In this document: piece by piece, positions 57,950 to 64,000 of the stretch
Layout of the letters: the number at the start of each line of letters is the position of its first letter
How positions within the stretch are numbered: the stretch's first letter is position 1
NCBI RefSeq assembly: GCF_030676955.1
Contig: NZ_JAUUUU010000001.1
Span: forward strand, 682,001 to 746,000
Length of the DNA stretch: 64,000 bases
Direction: 5' to 3'
Source of the DNA: Porticoccus litoralis
GTDB lineage: Bacteria; Pseudomonadota; Gammaproteobacteria; Pseudomonadales; Porticoccaceae
Notes under the pieces: model-generated
Seen by the model: only the letters and a program-made list of their open reading frames with translations
Database searches by the model: none
Told to the model about the DNA's origin: nothing
Program-made: the position numbers and the translations under genes

Positions 57950-59086
57950 TCAGGGGCGGTGTGGCCGAGCCAGATAATCGTGGGACTGCATTTCCAGGAG
58001 ACGACTGCGGGTGCGCTCAAACTCAAAACTGAGCTTACCCTCTGTATAGAGTGAAACCATATCCACTTCCGCCGATAGCACCAGCTTGACATTACGGTCG
58101 TAGAATTCATCCACCATATTCACAAAGCGGCGTGCATGGTCGTCATTTTTTCGCCCCATCTGATGCACATTGCCCACCAGCACAGCGTGAAACTCTTTTG
58201 CCAGCTCAATATAGTCATTCTGGCTGCGGGGAATATTACAAATCACCTCAAAATCAAACCAGATGACATCTTCAGCAATAAAGCGGCAGGGTATTCGGCG
58301 CCCTTCCACTTCAATCTCCACCGCCTCCTTCACTTCTTCAGTTGCAGGAGCAAGACGGTTAAATGCATCAAGCATAGCCCTCTCAGCGTCTGGCCCCAAT
58401 GGGGCATGGTAGAGCTCGGCCTGCTCCAATGCACGAAGCCGGTAATCCACGCCACCATCGACATTTACCACGCTTGTATGACGGTTGAGCAGGGCAATGG
58501 CCGGCAGAAAACGTTGTCGCTGCAAGCCATTTTCATACAGCCGATCCGGCACGATATTGGATGTCGCGACCAGCGTCACGCCGCGAGCAAACAGATGCTC
58601 CAGCAATGTACCCAGCAACATAGCGTCGGTGATGTCGGAGACAAAGAATTCGTCGAAACAGATAACCCTCGCCTCTTCCGCAATATTGTCGGCGACTCTT
58701 TCCAGGGGGTTCTTTTCACCCGCCAGCTGCTTCAACTCGCGATGTACGCGCCGCATGAAGCGGTGAAAGTGGGCGCGCATCTTCTCCCGAAACGGCAGGG
58801 ACTCGTAAAAATTGTCCATCAGGTAGGTCTTTCCCCTGCCGACACCACCCCAGAAGTACAGTCCTTTTACTGGTAATACTGGTTCAGGGGAACGAAAGCG
58901 CTGCCTCATGCGACCCAACACGCCACCACGCTGCCTGGCAACGGGAACCGTCAACTCATCATAAAGCGACTGCAACATGGCAACAGCCTTCTCCTGAGAA
59001 GGGTCATAGTTGAATCCTGGCTGCTGCAGATCTTTCTGATATCGCTGTTTTGGGGACAGACAATTGCCGGAAATAGCCTGAGTCAT
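57950..59086 (-). CDS. zapE: Cell division ATPase ZapE (AFG1-like)
   Basis: AAA-type ATPase that associates with the Z ring under stress. It has 378 residues (E. coli 375). N-terminal PKQRYQKDLQQPGFNYDPSQ, Walker A GGVGRGKTYLMD, HFHRFMRRVH, Walker B VICFDEFFVSDITDAMLL, and VATSNIVPDRLYENGLQR are hallmarks. It lies between rplM-rpsI and zapG, as in E. coli. The zapE stop is 135 bp from the rplM start. Confidence 0.97.
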   Translation of the reverse strand: MTQAISGNCLSPKQRYQKDLQQPGFNYDPSQEKAVAMLQSLYDELTVPVARQRGGVLGRMRQRFRSPEPVLPVKGLYFWGGVGRGKTYLMDNFYESLPFREKMRAHFHRFMRRVHRELKQLAGEKNPLERVADNIAEEARVICFDEFFVSDITDAMLLGTLLEHLFARGVTLVATSNIVPDRLYENGLQRQRFLPAIALLNRHTSVVNVDGGVDYRLRALEQAELYHAPLGPDAERAMLDAFNRLAPATEEVKEAVEIEVEGRRIPCRFIAEDVIWFDFEVICNIPRSQNDYIELAKEFHAVLVGNVHQMGRKNDDHARRFVNMVDEFYDRNVKLVLSAEVDMVSLYTEGKLSFEFERTRSRLLEMQSHDYLARPHRP

Positions 59087-59278
59087 AAGCTAGTGGTGTC
59101 GTCAAAGTGCATTGGAAAATACAGGGCGTGAACTGTAGCTCTGCCGTAGAAAGTTCGCAACTGGCACTCCATTCGCCCTCAGGCACGGCCCGTTTCAGTT
59201 TGAAAAACGGTTGCCTAGCGCGCATCCTTCTTTCAGACTATAACATCTGAAGTATCAATAACTACCAGGGGAAGCCAG

Positions 59279-59791
59279 TTGGACAACTCAATCGTGTTAT
59301 TTACAGGTCTATTATGCCTTGCAGCCGGCCTTGTAATCGGCTTTATTTTTGGGCGCTCACTTCACCCTAAGGAGCAGCAGCGCAAGGATACAGAAAACAA
59401 ACTGAAAGAGGCTCAGGATCAGCTCAAGGATTATCAACACGAAATCACCGAGCACTTTGCCAAGACAGCAAAACTGTTCAATGACCTCTCTCTCAGCTAC
59501 CGCGATGTTCACGAACACCTGTCTTCTTCAGCCATGCGCCTGGCTAACCCGGAAACCAGCCGACAAATTGTCGATGCAGGATTTGGACAACTGAAAAAAG
59601 ATAGCGTCACCATCTCTGAACTGCCTGAAGCGCCCAAAGACTATGCGCCGAAAGTCCCTGGCGGGGTCCTCAGCGAAGGTTATGGGTTAACAGATGAAAA
59701 CCGCACTTTCGACGGCCCCAAACTCAAAGTGGCCAATGATGTCGCCCAACAAGTCACCGACGAGGAAGACCCAACCTTTAAAGTCAGCTGA
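59279..59791 (+). CDS. zapG: ZapG / DUF1043 (YhcB) inner-membrane protein
   Basis: A 170-residue single-span protein of the YhcB/DUF1043 family, linked to coordination of division and envelope synthesis. The helix VLFTGLLCLAAGLVIGFIFGR is followed by a coiled coil (KDTENKLKEAQDQLKDYQHEITEHFAKTAKLFNDLSLSYRDVHEHL), the conserved family block, then a Pro-rich tail. The start is a TTG at 59279 with AGGGGA six bases upstream. It is divergent from zapE; the 192-bp gap holds both promoters. Confidence 0.93.
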   Translation: MDNSIVLFTGLLCLAAGLVIGFIFGRSLHPKEQQRKDTENKLKEAQDQLKDYQHEITEHFAKTAKLFNDLSLSYRDVHEHLSSSAMRLANPETSRQIVDAGFGQLKKDSVTISELPEAPKDYAPKVPGGVLSEGYGLTDENRTFDGPKLKVANDVAQQVTDEEDPTFKVS

Positions 59792-59896
59792 TCTGTTTTG
59801 ACAGAACAGGTCGGCACCCGGATAGCGCCAGCCCCTGTTATTCGAGATTGCCTGCTTTGTGCCATAATGGCCGACCTGAGCTGAGAGGAGGGGCAA

Positions 59897-61048
59897 GTGA
59901 CTTCCCTTTATAAAATTTTACGCTACATCAGCTGGCCGGCCATCGCCGGCCTGTTGATGGCTGCCGTGGCACTGCTGTTATTCCCTCAGGCACTCAATCA
60001 TAAAAATGGCATGGAGACCGGAGGCTTGTCCCCAGACGTCAGCGACAGTTGGGAGGGCCCTGTGTCCTATTCTGCTGCCGTGCAACGGGCCTCACCCTCT
60101 GTCGTTAACATTTATACCCAAAAAACGTTAGCACGCACACGACACCCTCTGCTGGACGACCCGTTTTTCAGGCGCTTCTTTAATAGCAGCAATCTTCCCC
60201 AACAGCAGCGCATGGAATCCTCGCTGGGCTCCGGGGTCATTCTTACCCAGGAAGGGTACATCCTCACTAATAACCATGTTGTCACCAGTGCCGATGAAAT
60301 TGTCGTGCAGCTTCAGGATGGCAGAGAGGCGATGGTGAAAGTTGTGGGCAGCGACCCGGATACAGACCTGGCCGTATTAAAAGTAGACTTGGACCGACTA
60401 ACCCCCGCCAAAATTGCCGACCCGGGACAGGCCAGGGTTGGCGATGTCGTTCTGGCCATTGGCAACCCCTTTGGCGTGGGCCAATCCGTGACCCAGGGCA
60501 TCATCAGCGCCACCGGGCGCAATGGCCTGGGCCTGAACACCTTTGAAAATTTTATTCAGACTGATGCGGCCATCAACCCCGGTAATTCAGGAGGTGCCTT
60601 GGTAGATGCCCACGGCAACCTGCTGGGCATCAACTCAGCCATTCTCGACCGCACCGGCTATTCCGTCGGCATCGGCTTCGCGATTCCCGCCAACACTGCC
60701 ATGAAAGTACTCAAGGATATTGTCGAACACGGCTACGTCATTCGCGGCTGGCTCGGCGTGGAAGCCCGGCCCCTCACACGCGAGGCCGCCCAGCAACTTG
60801 ATCTCGACCCACCCTCCGGACTTGTCATCACCAACATCTATATCAACAGCCCCGCCCATCTGGCGGGACTGCAGCCAGGGGATATCATTACCCGTATTAA
60901 CGATTACTGGGTGGTGGACAACGAGCGCAGCATGAACCTGATCGCCGACCTGTCTCCGGGGGATTCAGTCAAACTGGAAGTGATTCGCAACGGCGAGAAA
61001 AGCACCATTATGGCGGTGGCGGGAACGCGCCCAACCACCAATAGCTAA
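59897..61048 (+). CDS. algW: DegS/AlgW-type periplasmic serine protease (HtrA family)
   Basis: Membrane-anchored HtrA protease that starts the envelope-stress cascade by cleaving an anti-sigma factor (RseA/MucA type). It has 383 residues: an N-terminal anchor (~10-32), a trypsin-like domain with H127 (TNNHVV), D157 (DTDLAVLKV) and S231 (GNSGGALV), and a single PDZ domain (~285-375). One PDZ rather than two points to DegS/AlgW rather than DegP. GTG start at 59897 with GAGGAGGGG upstream. Convergent with hisC (7-bp gap), as in Pseudomonas. Confidence 0.94.
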   Translation: MTSLYKILRYISWPAIAGLLMAAVALLLFPQALNHKNGMETGGLSPDVSDSWEGPVSYSAAVQRASPSVVNIYTQKTLARTRHPLLDDPFFRRFFNSSNLPQQQRMESSLGSGVILTQEGYILTNNHVVTSADEIVVQLQDGREAMVKVVGSDPDTDLAVLKVDLDRLTPAKIADPGQARVGDVVLAIGNPFGVGQSVTQGIISATGRNGLGLNTFENFIQTDAAINPGNSGGALVDAHGNLLGINSAILDRTGYSVGIGFAIPANTAMKVLKDIVEHGYVIRGWLGVEARPLTREAAQQLDLDPPSGLVITNIYINSPAHLAGLQPGDIITRINDYWVVDNERSMNLIADLSPGDSVKLEVIRNGEKSTIMAVAGTRPTTNS

Positions 61049-61055
61049 CAGCTGG

Positions 61056-62123
61056 CTATGAAGATACCAGCTCGCTTAATGCCGAGATGAGTTGTGCATT
61101 TTGCTCTGGTGTTCCCACGGTAATCCGCAGGTATTGATCAATCCGCGGCTGGCTGAAGTAACGCACAATAATGCCTCGCGCTCTCAATTGACTCATCAGA
61201 TCAGCTGCCACCTTCTCCGGGTGGCGAGTCAGGATGAAATTTGCGGCTGATGGCAATGTATGAAACCCAAGCTCATCAAGCTGCCCCACCAACTGCTCGC
61301 GGCTATCCATCACCCTCCGGCACGTGGTCTGAAAGTATTGCTCATCTGCAAATGCCGCCACCCCACCAACGATGGCAAAGCGACTGAGAGGATAGGAGTT
61401 AAAACTGTTTTTGACCCGCTCAAGCGCTTCAATTAATGCCACATCCCCGATCGCCAGACCGATTCGCAACCCAGCAAGGGATCGGGATTTGGACAGTGTC
61501 TGGGTTACCAGCAGATTGGGAAAGCGTTTCACGAGAGTAACCGCCGACTCACCACCAAAATCAATATAGGCCTCATCCACAACCACCACCGAGTCAGAGT
61601 TTTTCTCCAACAGCCATTCAATCCTGTCCAGAGACATCAGAACACCCGTGGGAGCATTGGGGTTGGGGAAAATGATCCCCCCGTTCTCTCTGCAATAATC
61701 TTCAACATCAATACTAAAGTCTTCGGCCAACGGCACCCGGTCATAGGAAACCTGGTAAAGGCCACAATAGACCGGGTAAAAGCTGTAGGTAATATCAGGA
61801 AACAGGATGGGGCTGTCATGCTTGAGCAACCCCTGGAATATATGCGCCAACACCTCATCTGAACCGTTGCCCAGAAAGACCTGATCAACATCTACGGAGT
61901 AATAGTCTGCTATGGCCTGCTTTAGCTCCAGGGCATTGGGATCCGGGTAGAGACGCAGGTTATCTCCGGACTCAGTAGCGATTGCAGCCAACACGTCCGG
62001 AGAGGGGCCGTAAGGGTTCTCGTTGGTATTCAACTTGACCAGATTGGCTATCTTCGGCTGCTCCCCAGGAACATAGGGATCGAGCTCGCGAACAATGTCA
62101 CTCCAATAAGGATTGCTCACCAC
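61056..62123 (-). CDS. hisC: Histidinol-phosphate aminotransferase
   Basis: PLP enzyme converting imidazole-acetol phosphate to histidinol phosphate. It has 355 residues. LNTNENPYGPSPDVL, FLGNGSDEVLAHIF, IIFPNPNAPTGV, VVDEAYIDFGGES and the PLP-lysine block TQTLSKSRSLAGLRIG are present. Start GTG at 62123, or GTG at 62120, with GAGG upstream. It is third in the hisG-hisD-hisC operon. Confidence 0.97.
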   Translation of the reverse strand: MVSNPYWSDIVRELDPYVPGEQPKIANLVKLNTNENPYGPSPDVLAAIATESGDNLRLYPDPNALELKQAIADYYSVDVDQVFLGNGSDEVLAHIFQGLLKHDSPILFPDITYSFYPVYCGLYQVSYDRVPLAEDFSIDVEDYCRENGGIIFPNPNAPTGVLMSLDRIEWLLEKNSDSVVVVDEAYIDFGGESAVTLVKRFPNLLVTQTLSKSRSLAGLRIGLAIGDVALIEALERVKNSFNSYPLSRFAIVGGVAAFADEQYFQTTCRRVMDSREQLVGQLDELGFHTLPSAANFILTRHPEKVAADLMSQLRARGIIVRYFSQPRIDQYLRITVGTPEQNAQLISALSELVSS

Positions 62124-62129
62124 AGCACC

Positions 62130-63440
62130 TCAGTCCTGAATACGGTATTCAGCGGAGCGTGCGTGAGCCGTCAGGCTTTCACCCCTGGCCAATGTCGACG
62201 CTGTTTTGCCCAAACGGGAAGCCGCCTCGGCTGAGCACATAATGATCGAACTACGCTTCTGAAAATCGTAAACGCCCAGCGGAGACGAGAAGCGCGCCGT
62301 CATGGAGGTGGGTAATACGTGGTTGGGGCCGGCACAGTAGTCCCCCAATGCCTCTGCCGTATAACGACCCATAAAGATCGCTCCGGCATGGCGAATACGA
62401 GGTAATAACGCTTCCGGTTCGGCGACAGATAACTCCAGATGCTCTGGCGCAATACGGTTTATAAGCTCGAGAGCCTCATCCATATCTCTCACGGCAATCA
62501 GCGCACTGCGGTTTTCCAACGCAGCGCGAATCATCCCAGCACGCTCCATGGTGGGCAACAACTGCTCCATGCTACTCTTCACCCGGTCGAGAAAAGCCGA
62601 ATCCGGGCTGACCAGAATAGCTTGGGCATCTTCATCGTGCTCGGCCTGTGAAAACAGATCCATGGCAATCCAGTCGGGATCTGTTTCACCATCGCAAACC
62701 ACCAGAATCTCGGAAGGACCAGCAACCATATCGAGGCCAACCGCACCAAAAACTGCACGCTTGGCGGTGGCGACATAAATATTACCGGGACCAACTATCT
62801 TATCCACTTTGGGAACACTTTCAGTACCATAGGCCAGCGCCGCAACTGCCTGCGCCCCGCCAACGGTAAACACCCGGTCTACCCCCGCTATGGCAGCGGC
62901 GGCCAACACCAGGGGATTCAACTCACCATCCGGCGCAGGGACCACCATAATAATCTCACCAACGCCGGCCACTTTGGCAGGCATGGCATTCATCAGCACC
63001 GAGGAGGGATAACTGGCTTTGCCGCCGGGCACATAGATACCTACCCGATCCAGAGGAGTGACCTGTTGCCCCAGCAAAGTACCGTCATCTTCTCTGTAGT
63101 TCCATGAATCCTGTCGCTGGTGCTCGTGGTAACAGCGAATACGGTCCGCCGCCAGCTGCAGCGCCTCGCGTTCTGTATCACTAATCGCATCGAGGGCCTG
63201 AACAAAGTCTTGCTGAGTCATTTCCAGTTCAGAAATAACCGTAGCCACACGACGGTCAAAGCGGTTGGTATATTCAAGCAATGCCGCATCACCACGCTGG
63301 CGAATGGCTGACAAAATTTCGTCAACGACCTGCTCTACACGACTGTCCGAAACGGTTTCCCAGGCGAGCAGTTTCTGCAGGCTTTCGTCAAAGCCGTCAT
63401 CACTGGTGGCAAGCCGTTTAATGTTCACTGATTGTGTCAT
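62130..63440 (-). CDS. hisD: Histidinol dehydrogenase
   Basis: Zinc enzyme performing the last two oxidations of histidine synthesis. It has 436 residues. DRVGIYVPGGKASYPSSVLMNAMPAKVAGV, VFTVGGAQAVAALAYGT, VDKIVGPGNIYVATAKRAVFG, LFSQAEHDEDAQ and the C-terminal GPNHVLPTSMTARFSSPLGV match. It starts 3 bp after the hisG stop and ends 6 bp before hisC. Confidence 0.98.
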   Translation of the reverse strand: MTQSVNIKRLATSDDGFDESLQKLLAWETVSDSRVEQVVDEILSAIRQRGDAALLEYTNRFDRRVATVISELEMTQQDFVQALDAISDTEREALQLAADRIRCYHEHQRQDSWNYREDDGTLLGQQVTPLDRVGIYVPGGKASYPSSVLMNAMPAKVAGVGEIIMVVPAPDGELNPLVLAAAAIAGVDRVFTVGGAQAVAALAYGTESVPKVDKIVGPGNIYVATAKRAVFGAVGLDMVAGPSEILVVCDGETDPDWIAMDLFSQAEHDEDAQAILVSPDSAFLDRVKSSMEQLLPTMERAGMIRAALENRSALIAVRDMDEALELINRIAPEHLELSVAEPEALLPRIRHAGAIFMGRYTAEALGDYCAGPNHVLPTSMTARFSSPLGVYDFQKRSSIIMCSAEAASRLGKTASTLARGESLTAHARSAEYRIQD

Positions 63441-63443
63441 CGT

Positions 63444-64000
63444 TTATCGGGCCACCGCCTGGCGCAGACTATCGATAATGCCCTGCAACTGCACATGCTT
63501 CACCTTCATGGCCGCCTTATTCACAATCAAGCGCGAACTGATATCCGCGATGGTTTCCCGTGACTCAAGGCCATTCGCTTTCAGGGTGTTACCGGTATCC
63601 ACGATATCCACGATCTCGTCTGCCAGCGCCATAATAGGCGCCAGTTCCATCGCGCCGTAAAGCTTGATGATGTCGGCCTGCCGCCCCTGCTCAGCGTAGA
63701 ATCGCCGTGCTATGTTGACGTATTTGGTGGCCACCCGGATGCGGCCTTGCCTGGGAGGCTCCCCAGCAATGCCTGCAGTCATCATACGACAACGGGCGAT
63801 CCCCAGATCCAACGGCTCGTAGAGACCATCGCCGCCGTGTTCAAGCAGTGTGTCCTTACCAGACACACCAAGATCCGCAGCACCAAATTGCACATAGGTA
63901 GGCACGTCCGAGCCACGCAACACCAATAGCCGCACATCACTGAGGGACGTTTCGAACACCAGCTTGCGACTGCGGCTGATATCCTCTGTCGGCTCAATGC
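63444..64000 (-). CDS. hisG: ATP phosphoribosyltransferase (short form), 5' end outside window
   Basis: First enzyme of histidine synthesis. The frame continues to the window edge, so the N-terminus (about 25 residues) is missing. Visible motifs are SDVRLLVLRGSDVPTYVQFGAADLGVSGKD, RIRVATKYVNIARRFYAEQG and the PRPP loop IVDIVDTGNTLKANGL. The length fits the short, HisZ-dependent form, as in Pseudomonas; hisZ is not in this window. Confidence 0.96.
   Translation of the reverse strand, partial: IEPTEDISRSRKLVFETSLSDVRLLVLRGSDVPTYVQFGAADLGVSGKDTLLEHGGDGLYEPLDLGIARCRMMTAGIAGEPPRQGRIRVATKYVNIARRFYAEQGRQADIIKLYGAMELAPIMALADEIVDIVDTGNTLKANGLESRETIADISSRLIVNKAAMKVKHVQLQGIIDSLRQAVAR

Overview
The window is chromosomal DNA from a gammaproteobacterium. 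Gene content and order suggest a marine Pseudomonas-like or Cellvibrionales-type lineage; genus cannot be read from sequence alone. The evidence is a complete dcw cluster with mraZ and lpxC, lpoA/yraN/diaA/dolP, sspAB, rplM-rpsI, zapE-zapG, the ampE-ampD-(DUF1631)-nadC block and the type IV pilus pilABCD block. The order ampE-ampD-nadC-pil genes-coaE-yacG-mutT-secA-lpxC-ftsZ to mraZ is also the ancestral order known from E. coli, so most of the window is a well-preserved housekeeping backbone.

Layout. 1-4.4 kb: a cut-off coiled-coil membrane protein, a PuuD-N-like membrane protein, groEL/groES with a heat-shock-type promoter, and fxsA. 4.4-11.9 kb: an alkyltransferase-like DNA repair protein, the muropeptide permease AmpG, a two-gene ABC exporter, ampE, ampD and a DUF1631 gene. 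12.2-21.8 kb: nadC, an O-antigen-ligase-like gene and an LTA-synthase/phosphoethanolamine-transferase-like gene inserted beside pilA, then pilB, pilC, pilD, coaE and yacG. 21.8-28.2 kb: mutT, argJ, secA, an M23 peptidase and lpxC. 28.4-45.2 kb: the division and cell-wall cluster ftsZ, ftsA, ftsQ, ddl, murC, murG, ftsW, murD, mraY, murF, murE, ftsI, ftsL, rsmH and mraZ, all on the minus strand, headed by a sigma70-type promoter with four 10-bp-spaced MraZ boxes. 45.5-45.9 kb: rnpB. 46-54 kb: an orphan ParA, rsmI, lpoA, an unknown periplasmic protein, yraN, diaA, dolP, a thiolase, sspB and sspA. 54-57.8 kb: a cytochrome bc1 operon in which cytochrome b and c1 are one fused gene, then rpsI and rplM. 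57.9-64 kb: zapE, zapG, a DegS/AlgW-type protease, hisC, hisD and a cut-off hisG.

How the genes work together. Peptidoglycan precursor synthesis (murC-G, mraY, ddl), septal synthesis and its regulators (ftsI, ftsW, ftsL, ftsQ, ftsA, ftsZ, zapE, zapG, lpoA) and peptidoglycan recycling (ampG, ampD, ampE) dominate the window. Envelope functions (lpxC, secA, dolP, the DegS-type protease) and type IV pilus biogenesis sit beside them. I see no tRNA, CRISPR array, phage, insertion sequence or toxin-antitoxin module. The most unusual elements are the two envelope-glycan or phospho-transfer genes wedged next to pilA, the fused cytochrome b-c1 gene, the orphan ParA next to rnpB, an SSQ variant of the SxN motif in FtsI, and several well-formed regulatory sites. 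I did not find a convincing wholly new system.
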